Shown here: positions 1-9,190 of the stretch, one piece after another | Layout: each line of letters opens with the position of its first letter | Numbering within the stretch: position 1 is the first letter of the stretch | Assembly (NCBI GenBank): GCA_963752325.1 | Contig: CAVVXU010000007.1 | Coordinates: 558,001 to 622,000, forward strand | Direction of reading: 5' to 3' | From: CAVTJL01 sp963752325 | Lineage (GTDB): Bacteria > Pseudomonadota > Alphaproteobacteria > Geminicoccales > Geminicoccaceae | Length of the DNA: 64,000 bases | The notes under the pieces: model-generated | Database searches by the model: none | What the model was told of the DNA's origin: nothing | Seen by the model: only the letters and a program-made list of their open reading frames with translations | Position numbers and translations under genes: made by a program

Positions 1-173
1 GCCAGGGCGAGAAGCGCCATCACGGCGGCGATGCCACGGGGCACCGAAGCGGAGCCGAGCGGCTCCCACTTCGGTGGAAGCAAGCCGGCCGTGCCCCACC
101 AGACGATGGCGCTCACGGCCAGGATCAGTAGCGCAAAGCCAAGATCGGCTTTGCGGGCGCGTGATTCCCCCAT
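1..173 (-). CDS. tctB: TctB-family transporter small membrane subunit (partial, N-terminus only)
   Basis: Only the first 57 or so codons lie in the window; the rest runs off the left edge. TctB is the small four-helix membrane subunit of tripartite tricarboxylate transporters. The ATG overlaps the TGA of the upstream tctC gene in a TGATG, so translation is probably coupled. The visible part has a short charged start (MGESRARKADLG), a first hydrophobic segment at about residues 11-25 ending in VWWG, and a second one beginning at the window edge, which fits the family. The call rests on this pattern and on position after tctC; the large TctA subunit should follow beyond the edge. Confidence 0.75.
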   Translation of the reverse strand, partial: MGESRARKADLGFALLILAVSAIVWWGTAGLLPPKWEPLGSASVPRGIAAVMALLAL

Positions 174-1132
174 CACTTGATGGTCGCCGCGACGGCCTTC
201 AGATCCTTCAGTGTCGCCACGGCCTCGGCCTGCGCCTCGGCGCCATCGGTCCATTGGTCATCGAGGGCATTCTTGGCGAAATAGTCCTTGATCGCCTGGC
301 TCTCGAACGCCTTGTGCAGCGCATCGGCCAGGATCTTCTGGCGGTCGACCGGCGTGCCCTTGGGTGCGAGCCACCAGTTGGGATTGTTCCAGACCACGTC
401 GTAGCCAAGCTCCTTGGCGGTGGGCAAATCGGGGAGCTGAGGCAGCCGTTGGGCGCCAAAATAGACGAGCGCCCGGAGCCCGGGACCGACGTCGCGGAAG
501 CCGAGGTACTCGGAGGCGGCGAAGAGGGAGATGTCGGCATTGCCACCGGCGATCAGCTTCAGGCGATCGGCACCGCTCGGCGCCTGGACCTTGCGGGTCT
601 CGAAGCCGGCCTTCTGCGCCAGGAGCGCACCCACGAAATGCGGAATGCTGCCGATGCCGATGGCCTCGACCATGCTGTCCGGCTTGGCCTTGAGCTTCGC
701 GACCAGCTGCCCGAGCGTCTCGATCCCGCTGTCCTTGCGCACCGTCCAGACGGGGCTGCCGCCACCGGCGAATCCCAGCGAGACGAAATCGCCTGGACCG
801 AACGGGACAATTCCCATGGCATTCGCGATGAGCATCTGGAAGTGCCAGTGCAGGATGGTGTAGCCGTCGGGCTCGGCAGTGAGGACGGCGCGTCCCCCGA
901 CGGCGCCGCCAGCGCCAGCCATATTGACGATGACGAGCGGCTGCGGCAGCAGCTTCTGCTCCTCGATCTGCTTGGCCAGGAGGCGCGCCACGGTGTCGGT
1001 CCGGCCGCCGGGGGCGAAAGGCACGATCACCCGGATAGGTTTTTCCGGAAAGGCGGCGTCGGCCGGTCCGGCGCTCCACATCATGACGGCGCCAACAAGA
1101 GCGAGGGCAAGGGCTCGCATTAACCACATCAT
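173..1132 (-). CDS. tctC: Tripartite tricarboxylate transporter substrate-binding protein (TctC/Bug family)
   Basis: Periplasmic binding protein of about 319 residues that captures a carboxylate and delivers it to TctAB. It has a clear signal peptide (hydrophobic LALALVGAVMM, cleavage near ADA-AFPEK) and the family hallmark after it, KPIRVIVPFAPGGRTD, where most Bug proteins have PGGxxD. ATG at 1132 is preferred over an in-frame TTG at 1135, because it forms a TGATG overlap with the stop of the LacI-type gene and has a purine-rich stretch (AAGGGAGAG) upstream. It is transcribed with the regulator upstream and tctB downstream. The substrate cannot be told from sequence; Bug proteins bind citrate, aromatic acids, amino acids and others. 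Confidence 0.9.
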   Translation of the reverse strand: MMWLMRALALALVGAVMMWSAGPADAAFPEKPIRVIVPFAPGGRTDTVARLLAKQIEEQKLLPQPLVIVNMAGAGGAVGGRAVLTAEPDGYTILHWHFQMLIANAMGIVPFGPGDFVSLGFAGGGSPVWTVRKDSGIETLGQLVAKLKAKPDSMVEAIGIGSIPHFVGALLAQKAGFETRKVQAPSGADRLKLIAGGNADISLFAASEYLGFRDVGPGLRALVYFGAQRLPQLPDLPTAKELGYDVVWNNPNWWLAPKGTPVDRQKILADALHKAFESQAIKDYFAKNALDDQWTDGAEAQAEAVATLKDLKAVAATIK

Positions 1133-2187
1133 CAACTCTCCCTTCGAGAATGCTCTGTCACGCCGCGCGCCGTGCTTTCCCTCTCGATCAGCTCGACCGG
1201 GAGAACGACACGCCGCGGCGGCTCACCATCGATACGCGCTAGAAGTGTCGCGGCGGCGATCCGCCCGACATCGGCGCGCGGCGGGCGAATGGTCGTGAGC
1301 GTGGGCACGACGCAGGTCGCAGCCTCGGCGTCGCCGAAGCTCACCACACCGATCTCGTCCGGCACCGTCCGGCCGCGGCGCCGCAGGCCCCGCAGCACGC
1401 CCAGCGCGATCACGTCGCCGTTGCAGACGATCCCATCGACGTCGGGCTCGCGGGCCAGCAGCTCGCCCAGAAGGCGCTCGCCGAGGTCGGGCGTGCCGCC
1501 GACCGGCGCCGTCGCCACGATAGGGTCGTGAAGGTCGCGCTCGCCCACCACCTGGGCGTAGCCGTCGCGCCGCTTCTGGGCGCGATAGTCGTGCTCGCGT
1601 GTGCTGCCCAGAAAGGCGATCCGCTGGAAGCCCCGCTCATAGAGATGCTCCGCCTGGAGGCGGCCGGTCGCCAGGTGATCCATGCCGACGGCCGAATCGA
1701 TGGGGTCGGACCCGGCATCCCAGATCTCGACCACCGGCACGTCGGCGGCACGCAGCAGCTCCCGCACCCGCGGGTGGTGATCGACACCGACCAAGGCCAA
1801 AGCCGCCGGCCTCCAGCTCAGCATCGCCCGGACCAGCAGCAGCTCCTCGTCGGGGTCGTAGCGGCTGTTGCCCAGCATCAGGCTGAGCCCCGCGCCGGCC
1901 AGCCGTTCCTGCATCGCATCGATGGTGGCAGCGAACTCCGAATAGAAGAGTGAGGTCACCACGACGCCGACGACGCTGGTGCTCGAGCCCGCAAGCCCTC
2001 CGGCCAGCCGGTTGGGCACGTAGTTGAGCTCCTCGAGAACCGCCTCGATCTGCTTGCGAAGCTGCGGGCGCACCGTGTGCGGCGCGCGGAGCGCACGCGA
2101 GACGGTGTTGATGGAGACGCCGGCGCGCGCGGCCACGTCGGCGAGCCGCGGCCGGCTCCGGCCCGGCACCGATGCGCCGCTATCCAT
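1132..2187 (-). CDS. LacI-family transcriptional regulator
   Basis: A 351-residue regulator of usual LacI/GalR length. The N-terminal helix-turn-helix and hinge are typical (PRLADVAARAGVSINTVSRAL at about 13-33, then NYVPNRLAGGLAG), followed by a periplasmic-binding-protein-like sensor domain ending around residue 345. It reads into tctC with a TGATG overlap, so regulator and Tct transporter form one transcription unit. It is divergent from the sugar-type ABC importer starting at 2324, and the intergenic region holds a 16-bp near-palindrome (2230-2245), a natural operator position. Local repression of both sides is inferred from layout only; the inducer is unknown. Confidence 0.92.
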   Translation of the reverse strand: MDSGASVPGRSRPRLADVAARAGVSINTVSRALRAPHTVRPQLRKQIEAVLEELNYVPNRLAGGLAGSSTSVVGVVVTSLFYSEFAATIDAMQERLAGAGLSLMLGNSRYDPDEELLLVRAMLSWRPAALALVGVDHHPRVRELLRAADVPVVEIWDAGSDPIDSAVGMDHLATGRLQAEHLYERGFQRIAFLGSTREHDYRAQKRRDGYAQVVGERDLHDPIVATAPVGGTPDLGERLLGELLAREPDVDGIVCNGDVIALGVLRGLRRRGRTVPDEIGVVSFGDAEAATCVVPTLTTIRPPRADVGRIAAATLLARIDGEPPRRVVLPVELIERESTARGVTEHSRRES

Positions 2188-2229
2188 GGCCGCCCCCCTG
2201 CATTGTTGTCGCGATCCATCAAAGTGAGC

Positions 2230-2245
2230 GTTGCGTTAACGCGAC
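2230..2245. promoter_or_regulatory. Candidate LacI-family operator palindrome
   Basis: The sequence GTTGCGTTAACGCGAC has a perfect 10-base inner palindrome (GCGTTAACGC, 2233-2242) and pairs at two of the next three flanking positions. It lies between the divergent LacI-type gene (start 2187) and the ABC binding protein (start 2324). LacI-family sites are usually 14-20 bp palindromes, often with a central CG; here the centre is TTAA, so the match to the family is only moderate. Confidence 0.4.
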
Positions 2246-2323
2246 CATCCTGTAACATGGGTCATCGATCAGGCAACAACAAACGTCCCTGCTCGGACGC
2301 CAGGGGCCCTTGGGAGGCGATCA

Positions 2324-3741
2324 ATGGCTGCTGATCGGCACAGCTCTAGCGGAGCGACGTTCAAGGCTGCGACGCTGCATCGTCGGCGTCTGCTCGAGGG
2401 CGCGCTCTACGGCTCGGCGGCATTGGCCGTCGGCCTGCGGGCACCTGCGGTGCTCGGTCAGTCGAAGAAATTCGCCGGCGTGACGCTCAACGGATGCATG
2501 CTTCCAACATGTCTTTCAGACGTACATCAAGGACTACATCCCCGAGTTCGAGGATCAGAGCGGCATGAAGGTCAATCTCGACCTTCAGGCTTTCCCGGTC
2601 TACAACCAGCGCATGGATCTCGAGCTCTCGACCAAGGGCTCGGCCTACGACTTCTGCAACATCACCTTCATCTATACGGGTCGCTGGATCGGCGCCGGCT
2701 GGATGGCGCCGCTCGATCCCTTCATCAACGATCCCAACATGACGCCGCGCCGACTGGGACGCGAAGGATTTCGTCAGCGGCGCGCAGAGCTCGCTCGTCG
2801 ACTGCCAAGGGCGCCACCTACGGCTTCGCCTGGGAGGCCGGCGCCATGATAATGGCGGCCGCGCGCGGCGACCTGCATCGACAAGGCCGGCCTCAAGATG
2901 CCGACCACCTTCGACGAGCTGATGCAGGTCTGCAAGGAGACGCACCGCAAGGAGGGCGTCGCAGCCTACGTCAACGACAAGCTGCACCACTGGGAGTGGA
3001 TCCCGTTCCTCATGGGCTATGGCGGCACGGTCTTCCGCGATCCGCCGGGCGACCTGATGCCCGACCCTCGACACGCCGGAGGCCGCCAAGGCAGCCGACT
3101 ACTACACGACCCTTCTCTCGAAATACGCTCCCTCGGGCGTGCTCTCCTACACCGACGACCAGGCGATGCGCGCCCAGCTGGCGGGGCGCGCCAACATCCG
3201 CACGCAGGCGATCGGCTGGCTGACGCCGCTTGCCAAGGATCCCGGAGAGCAAGGTCAAGGAGACGGTCCGCTACGCGCTGATGCCGCAGCGGGCCCGCCG
3301 GCAACTTCCCGGGCTCGAACAGCCATGGCTACGGCATCCCGGCGGGCTCCAAGCAGAAGGAGGCCGCCTGGGAGTTCATCAAGTGGGCGATGAGCAAGGA
3401 GACCCTGCGCCGCATCGCGCTCGAGAAGGGCTATTCGGCGGTGTGCCGGCGCTCGATCATCCAGGATCCCGACTACAAGAAGGCGCATGACCCTCAACGG
3501 TCAGGACGTCGCCTCGCTCTATCTCCAGGTGCTCGAGCTGGGCGGCAAGGGGGGCTACATGAAGTACCGCACGGTGCCGGTGTTCCCGCAGGTCGGCGAC
3601 AAGATCAACAAGGCGATCGAGCGCATCGCCACCGGCCAGGACGATGCCCCGGCCGCGCTCAAGCTGGCCCAGCAGCAGGCGATCGAGGATCTGAAGAAGG
3701 CCGGCGTGCAAGCTCTGAGCGCGAGACCGGGCCCTCCATGA
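2324..3741 (+). CDS. ABC transporter extracellular sugar-type binding protein (frame-disrupted)
   Basis: Family 1 extracellular solute-binding protein, about 470 residues when the frames are joined. ATG at 2324 has a good GGGAGG ribosome site at about 2310-2315. The start carries a Tat-like signal (HRRRLLEGALYGSAALAVG). Recognisable pieces follow in successive frames: YIKDYIPEFEDQSG, a stretch with STKGSAYDFCNITF, GVAAYVNDKLHHWEW, then KEAAWEFIKWAMSKETL near the C-terminus. About eight frame breaks occur (near 2492, 2747, 2815, 2875, 3061-3139, 3242, 3285-3310 and 3487), each a +1 shift. The stop overlaps the next gene's ATG (ATGA), so this is the first gene of an importer with the two permeases that follow. 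It could be a true pseudogene, but the uniform +1 breaks favour sequence error. Confidence 0.8.
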
Positions 3742-4681
3742 GCACGGCTCGCCCTGGGCCGGCAGGCCGGCCCGGGCTGACCGCCCGGCGCGTGTCCTTC
3801 GCCGCCGAGCGGCGCCGCTTCACCTGGCGTCTGCTGCTGCCGACCCTGGCCGTGCTCATGGTCGTCACGCTGCTGCCGACCCTCTACCTCCTCGTCACCA
3901 GCTTCACCCCGCTCAACCTGACCCGGCCCGAGACGGCCTGGGACTTCTCGACACCGCTCGCGAACTACCGTCTCCTTCTTCAGGACCAGCGTCTGCACGA
4001 CTCCTTGTGGACGCAGGCGAAGCTCTCCTTCTGGACGGTCGGGCTTGCAGCTCGCCCTGGGCTTCGGCTTCGCCCTGCTGCTGAACGTGCGCGCCAAGCC
4101 TCCTGCAGGCGCTGCGCACGGTCTTCCTGATCCCGATGGTGCTGCCGCCGATCGTCGTCGCGATCATCTGGAAGGTGCTCTACACGCCCGACATCAGCCC
4201 GCTCTGGTGGCTCTTCGGCGAGCTTGGCTGGGACGTCCCCTCCCTCATCACCAGTGCCCACTGGGCGCTGACGGCGATCATCATCGCCGACACCTGGGAG
4301 TGGTTCCCCTTCACGATGCTGATGATCCTGGCGGCGCTGCAGATGATGCCCGAGGAATATGTGGACGCTGCCCGCATCGACGGCGCCAACGCGCTGCAGA
4401 TGACCTGGTACGTCACCCTGCCCTACCTCAAGGGCGTGCTTCTGGTCGCCGGCCTCTTTCGGCTGATCGACAGCATCAAGGCCTTTCCGCTGATCTACAT
4501 CCTGACCGACGGCGGCCCGGGCACGGTGACCGAGGTCACCAACTATTACAGCTTCATCCAGGCCTTCAACTTCAGCTATCTCGGCTACTCGAGCGCCATC
4601 ACCGTGGTGCTGGTGGTCTTCACGCTCCTGCTGAGCTGGGGCATCATCCGCATGGTTGGCTGGGGGCAGCATGGCGAGTGA
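3738..4681 (+). CDS. ABC sugar-type permease, MalF/UgpA class (frame-disrupted)
   Basis: First inner-membrane permease of the importer, about 313 residues. The N-terminus has a charged stretch and a transmembrane segment (LLLPTLAVLMVVTLLPTLYLL). The C-terminal half holds the EAA loop for ATPase contact, seen as EEYVDAARIDGANALQ. Two +1 breaks separate the pieces: near 4045-4046 (doubled T; expected VGLQLALGFGF) and near 4099-4100 (doubled C). The ATG overlaps the binding-protein stop, and the next permease starts 10 bases before this stop. No ATPase gene lies in this cluster, so the ATP-binding subunit must be encoded elsewhere or shared. Confidence 0.85.
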
Positions 4682-5511
4682 TCCCTTCGTCCATGCGCGG
4701 TCGTGGGAGCGCCCTGCCCTTCACTCGCTCGTCGTGGTGCTGGTTCTCCTCATCCTCTTCCCGTTCCTCTGGCTCGTCGTGATGAGCTTCAAGACGGACG
4801 AGGCCATCTTCGCCTGGCCCCCCACCCTCCTCTTCACGCCGACGCTGGCCAACTACAAGGCGCTCTGGGACGACCAGTTCCGCCACGCCTTCGAGAACAG
4901 CGCCATCGCCAGCACGGTCTCGACCCTGCTGGCCCTCCTCCTGGGCGTGCCCGGCGCCTACGCCCTCTCGCGTGCGACGATGCAAAAGCGAGGGCAGCCT
5001 CTCGCTCCTGATCCTGGCCTCGCGCATGGCGCCGCCGATCGCCTTCACGATCCCCTACTTCCTCGTCTACCGCCACCTCGAGCTGCTCGACACCCTGACC
5101 GGCCTCATCATCATCTACCTCACCTTCAACCTGTCGCTCGTGGTCTGGCTGATGCGGGGCTTCTTCGACGCCTGCCCGCGCTCGCTCGAGGAGGCCGCCT
5201 GGATCGACGGCGCCTCGCTCTGGCAGGGCTTCACGAAGATCATCCTGCCCATCTCCGGGCCCGGTCTCGCCGCCACGGCGATCCTCTGCTTCCTCTATTC
5301 CTGGAACGATTTCTTCTTTGCCCTGATCCTCACCCGCACCAACGCCATGACGGCGCCGGTGGCGGTGGTGAACTTCATGAACTACGAGGGCTGGGAGTGG
5401 GGCAAGATCGCGGCGGGCGGCACCATGGTCATGCTCCCGGTGCTGATCTTCTCCGTCCTCGTCCGCAAGTTCCTGATCAGCGGCATGACCGCCGGCGCGG
5501 TGAAGGGCTAG
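4671..5511 (+). CDS. ABC sugar-type permease, MalG/UgpE class (frame-disrupted)
   Basis: Second permease, about 280 residues in the joined frame. It opens with a short cytoplasmic stretch and a strong transmembrane helix (SLVVVLVLLILFPFLWLVV), and has the EAA-type loop RSLEEAAWIDGASLWQGF near residue 190, which is the family signature. The protein ends in RKFLISGMTAGAVKG, the usual MalG-type C-terminus. One +1 break lies at about 4985-4999. The gene overlaps the first permease and is followed after 85 bases by the enolase-superfamily gene, which may be in the same transcript. Confidence 0.88.
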
Positions 5512-5596
5512 ATCCTCGCGACGTCGCGCGTCGACGTCCCGCGACGCGTCCGCTATCTCAGGCGGCGACGAACGCCCAACGGAGCAGCTGGCCGGC

Positions 5597-6745
5597 ATGA
5601 CGTCACGATCGCTCATCACCAGGGTCGGCTTCCACGAGATCGAGGTGACGCCTCGGACCGTGTGGACGATCCTTGCCCTCGAGACGTCCGACGGCTTGGT
5701 CGGCCTTGGCGAGGCCACGCTGGCCGATCAGGCTCCCGGACTACGGGAGGCGGCGGATCGGCTGGTGCCGCAGCTCCTCGCCCGTCAGCCGCAAGGCACG
5801 CCCGAGGCGCCCTGGACTGGCACGGCGCCGGTGCTGGCCGACGCCGCTATCGTGTCCGCCCTCGACACGGCGCTGCTGGACATCGAGGCTCGGCGCCAGG
5901 AGCTGCCGCTCGCAGCCCTGCTTACCGACACGCCGCTGCGGCTGATCCCGGCATACGCCAACATCAATCGCGGCACGACCGACCGGAGCCCCGAGGGATT
6001 CGCCCGCCGCGCCCGCCTGGCGATGTCGCGCGGATTCGAGGTCTTCAAGATCGCGCCCTTCGACGAGGTGCGCGACGTCCTGCCCGCATCGCCGGACTTC
6101 GCCTCACGCCTCGGCGCGGGGCTCGCCCGCATCGCGGCGGTACGCCAGGCGATCGGTCCCGAGCCGCGTCTTCGCGTCGACTGTCACTGGCGCTTCGACC
6201 CGGAAGGTGCTGCCTTGATGATCGACGCCGCGGCCGAGCACCGTCCGGACTGGATCGAGTGCCCCATCCCGGAGAGCACCGAGACCATCGTCGAGATCGC
6301 CCGCCTCCGGCAACGCGCGAATGGCCTGGGCATCCGACTTGCCGGCCTCGAGCATGGCGTCGGGGTCGAGGCATTCGCACCCTATGCCGAAGCCGGCGCC
6401 TATGACGTCGCGATGCCGGACGCCAAATATGCTGGCGGCATCGCGCCGATGCTGGCGATCGGCACGGCGCTCGACCGGTACGGCGTGGCTGTGTCCCCGC
6501 ACAATCCATCGGGTCCGATCGCCCATGCCGCGAGCCTTCATCTGTCGGCTGCGCTGGCCGGCTTCGAGCGTCTCGAGCTGCAGTTCGACGAGAGCCCGCT
6601 CTTTGCCGAGCTGATCGGCGGCGCGCCCGCGGATTTTGCCGCCCCGGTCTGCGCCCTGCCCGCGGGGCCCGGGCTCGGCGTCGCCATCGATGGCCAGCGG
6701 CTCGCCAGCACGATGGTGGCGAGCTGGACCGCCGAGGGCGCCTGA
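5597..6745 (+). CDS. Mandelate racemase / muconate lactonizing enzyme family protein (enolase superfamily)
   Basis: Intact 382-residue protein of usual length for the family. It shows the N-terminal capping domain (GLVGLGEATL) and the barrel with expected active-site groups: a catalytic-lysine region (FKIAPF), then metal-ligand strands RVDCHW, WIECPIPE and the AGLEHG / AMPDAKYAGGI stretch, and a C-terminal VSPHNPSGP with a possible catalytic His. These enzymes abstract a proton next to a carboxylate, as in sugar-acid dehydration, racemisation or cycloisomerisation. The position after a sugar ABC importer suggests a sugar acid or lactone as substrate. The exact reaction cannot be assigned from sequence. 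Confidence 0.85.
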   Translation: MTSRSLITRVGFHEIEVTPRTVWTILALETSDGLVGLGEATLADQAPGLREAADRLVPQLLARQPQGTPEAPWTGTAPVLADAAIVSALDTALLDIEARRQELPLAALLTDTPLRLIPAYANINRGTTDRSPEGFARRARLAMSRGFEVFKIAPFDEVRDVLPASPDFASRLGAGLARIAAVRQAIGPEPRLRVDCHWRFDPEGAALMIDAAAEHRPDWIECPIPESTETIVEIARLRQRANGLGIRLAGLEHGVGVEAFAPYAEAGAYDVAMPDAKYAGGIAPMLAIGTALDRYGVAVSPHNPSGPIAHAASLHLSAALAGFERLELQFDESPLFAELIGGAPADFAAPVCALPAGPGLGVAIDGQRLASTMVASWTAEGA

Positions 6746-6749
6746 TCCG

Positions 6750-7568
6750 ATGCGCGCGGCCAGCGATATGGCCACCCGAGACGCGTCGAACGCCACGTGG
6801 CGGCCCGCTGCGGTCCGTCTCGCCGCGCCGATCCTGGGCCTCGTGGCCGTGATTGGCCTGTGGCAGGTGGCTGCCCTGGCTGCGGCAAACGCGACCCTCG
6901 TGCCCCCGCCCCTGACCGTCGCCCGAGCCTGGGTGGCGCTCGCCACCTCGGAGCTGCCCGCTGACATTGCAGCCAGCCTCGTGCATCTGGCGCTAGGCTA
7001 TGGCCTGGGGGTGCTCACGGGACTCCTCCTGGCACTTCTTGCCGCTCGGTTCGCCGTGCTCGAGGCCCTGGTCGACCCGCTGATGGAGTTCCTTCGGCCG
7101 ATCAGCGCCATCGCCTGGATCCCGATCGCCATCCTGCTGTTCGGCGTCGGCCAGGGCGTGCCCGTGTTCCTGGTGTTCTACGCTGCCGTCTTTCCGATCT
7201 TCGTGAGCACCCTGGCCGGAATCCGCCGCGTCGACGAGAGCCTGCTGCGCGCCGCCGCGAGCCTCGGCGCCAGCCGGCGCACGGTCGTCACGCATGTCGT
7301 GCTGCCGGCGGCGCTTCCGGCCGTCATGGATGGCGCCCGTGTCTCGCTCGGCGTTGCCTGGATGGCCCTGGTCGCGGGCGAGCTCGTAGGCGGCGATGCC
7401 GGTCTCGGCTGGCGCATTCTCTGGTACCAGGAATTCTTTGCCATGGACCGGGTCATGGCGCTCATCCTCACGGTGGGCGTCGTCGGGTTCGTCGCCGACG
7501 GGCTGCTCCGCCTCCTGCAACGCCATCTTCTCGCATGGCACCCCTCGAGCACGGGGCCATTGCTGTGA
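6750..7568 (+). CDS. ABC transporter permease, NitT/TauT (SsuC/TauC) type, first copy
   Basis: About 272 residues with six predicted membrane helices, typical of the BPD_transp_1 permeases of nitrate, sulfonate or taurine importers. Seen features are the first helix (PILGLVAVIGLWQVAAL), FLRPISAIAWIPIAIL, and the EAA loop RVDESLLRAAASLGAS before TVVTHVVLPAALP. ATG at 6750 lies four bases after the stop of the enolase-superfamily gene, so the two are probably co-transcribed. A second, related permease overlaps its end: the transporter uses two different permease chains rather than a homodimer. Confidence 0.88.
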   Translation: MRAASDMATRDASNATWRPAAVRLAAPILGLVAVIGLWQVAALAAANATLVPPPLTVARAWVALATSELPADIAASLVHLALGYGLGVLTGLLLALLAARFAVLEALVDPLMEFLRPISAIAWIPIAILLFGVGQGVPVFLVFYAAVFPIFVSTLAGIRRVDESLLRAAASLGASRRTVVTHVVLPAALPAVMDGARVSLGVAWMALVAGELVGGDAGLGWRILWYQEFFAMDRVMALILTVGVVGFVADGLLRLLQRHLLAWHPSSTGPLL

Positions 7569-8347
7569 GTGCCGAGCGCCGCCTTCTCATCGCGGCCCTC
7601 GGCATCGGGGCGCTCCTCGTGCTCTGGGAGGTCCTGGTCCGCGCCGCCGGCGCCACAGCGATTGCCCCCACACCGACGGGCGCCATCGAGGCCGGCGTGT
7701 CGGCGATCAGCAGTGGCCGGATCTTCCTGGCGCTCGAGGGCAGTCTCGGGCGCGTCGTCATCGGCGTCATCGTGGGCGCGGTGATCGGCATCCCCATCGG
7801 CCTTGCGATGGGCCTTCTGCAATCCGTGGATCGCGGTATCAGGCCGATCGTCGACGGGCTCCGCTCCATCGCCCCCATCGCCTGGATCCCCATGGCGATT
7901 CTCTGGCTCGGCGTGCGTGGCGACGCGGCTCTCTTTGTCGTCTCATACGCCGCTGTCTTCCCATTCGCCCTCTACACCAGCGAGGCGGCACGAAGGGTGG
8001 ACCGCAGGCTCATCCTCGCGGCGCGAGGTCTGGGCGCCGGTGGTGCCCTTCTCGTCGGCTCGGTCGTCCTGCCCTCTGCGCTACCCTCGATGCTCACGGC
8101 GACGCGGATTGCGCTCGCCTTCGCCTGGGGCTCGATCATCGCTGCCGAGCTTACGATAGGAATCAAGGTGGCGGGTGGCGGAGTCGAGGTCGCCGGGATC
8201 GGCCAGCTCATGGTCGAGACGCTCTATGTGCGACGCGACGTCAATGCCCTGGTGTTCGAGATGTTCGTCATCGGCCTCGTGAGCTTCGCGATTGATGCCG
8301 GCGTGCGAAGGCTGCAGCACATCCTGGTGCCCTGGAGCGACCGATGA
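7565..8347 (+). CDS. ABC transporter permease, NitT/TauT (SsuC/TauC) type, second copy
   Basis: About 260 residues, clearly a relative of the permease just upstream, with the same order of motifs: GLRSIAPIAWIPMAIL for the conserved helix and RVDRRLILAARGLGAGG for the ATPase-contact loop. GTG at 7565 forms a GTGA overlap with the preceding stop and is preferred; an ATG at 7535 in the same frame would add ten residues and is possible. The stop overlaps the ATPase gene's start (ATGA). The order permease, permease, ATPase, binding protein with short spacings marks one operon. Confidence 0.87.
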   Translation: MSAERRLLIAALGIGALLVLWEVLVRAAGATAIAPTPTGAIEAGVSAISSGRIFLALEGSLGRVVIGVIVGAVIGIPIGLAMGLLQSVDRGIRPIVDGLRSIAPIAWIPMAILWLGVRGDAALFVVSYAAVFPFALYTSEAARRVDRRLILAARGLGAGGALLVGSVVLPSALPSMLTATRIALAFAWGSIIAAELTIGIKVAGGGVEVAGIGQLMVETLYVRRDVNALVFEMFVIGLVSFAIDAGVRRLQHILVPWSDR

Positions 8348-9153
8348 GCGGCGCCACCATCGAGCTTCGCTCGATCTCGATGAGCTTCGCCGCACGGCGC
8401 GGCCGGGAGACGGTCGAGGCGCTGCGGAACGTCTCCTTTGCCGTCCCGCCTGGCGAGCTGGTCGCCATCGTCGGTCCGTCGGGCTGCGGGAAATCGACCA
8501 TCCTCAACCTGGTTGCCGGATTTCTGCGCCCAACGCAGGGTGAGGTCGTCTATGAGGGTCAACCCGTGAGCGGTCCCGGGCCGGAGCGTGGCGTGATGTT
8601 CCAGGACTACGCCCTGTTTCCGTGGCGGACGGTCCAGGGCAACGTCGAGTTCGGTCCCTTCGCGCGCGGCGTGCCGCGGGCCGAGCGTCGCGAGCGTGCC
8701 GAGCGCCTCGTGAAGCTCGTCGGTCTCGAGGGCTTCGAGCATCGCTATCCGCACGAGCTCTCTGGCGGAATGCGTCAGCGCTGTGCGCTCGCAAGGCTGC
8801 TGGCCAACGAGCCTCGGGCATGGCTGATGGACGAGCCGCTCGCGGCCGTCGATCAGCAGACCCGCATCATTCTCCAGGACGAGCTGTTACGGATCTGGGG
8901 CGAGGAGCGCGCCGCGGCGGAAAAGCCTGCGGTTCTCTTCGTCACCCATGCCATCGACGAGGCCGTGCATCTGGCAGATCGTATCGTCGTGCTGGCACGC
9001 CGCCCCGGCCAGATCCGCGAGATCGTCGAGGTGAACCTTCCGCGCCCCAGGGCGGCGCTCCGGAGCAGCCCGGTGGCAGGCCGGCTCATCGAGCGAGTGT
9101 GGGGCCTGATCCGCGACGACGCCGCGAGGGCGATCTCCGAGGAGACCGCCTGA
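8344..9153 (+). CDS. ABC transporter ATP-binding protein, NitT/TauT type
   Basis: Complete 269-residue ATPase. Walker A GPSGCGKST is at residues 44-52, the Q-loop MFQDYALFPW at about 85-94, the signature LSGGMRQR at 139-146 and Walker B WLMDEP at 160-165, followed by the D-loop and the switch His in FVTHAIDEA. It energises the two permeases upstream at the inner face of the membrane. The close match to SsuB/TauB-type sequences supports import of a small anionic or heterocyclic compound; the substrate is not determined. Confidence 0.93.
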   Translation: MSGATIELRSISMSFAARRGRETVEALRNVSFAVPPGELVAIVGPSGCGKSTILNLVAGFLRPTQGEVVYEGQPVSGPGPERGVMFQDYALFPWRTVQGNVEFGPFARGVPRAERRERAERLVKLVGLEGFEHRYPHELSGGMRQRCALARLLANEPRAWLMDEPLAAVDQQTRIILQDELLRIWGEERAAAEKPAVLFVTHAIDEAVHLADRIVVLARRPGQIREIVEVNLPRPRAALRSSPVAGRLIERVWGLIRDDAARAISEETA

Positions 9154-9190
9154 GCGCGGCGAGCTGCAACACGAAAGGGAGGATCCAGGC

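Noticed and set aside
2324..3741. Programmed frameshifting or true pseudogene in the ABC binding protein
   Set aside because: Eight +1 shifts in one gene, the same kind of shift in unrelated essential genes, and no slippery-site pattern argue for sequence error instead.
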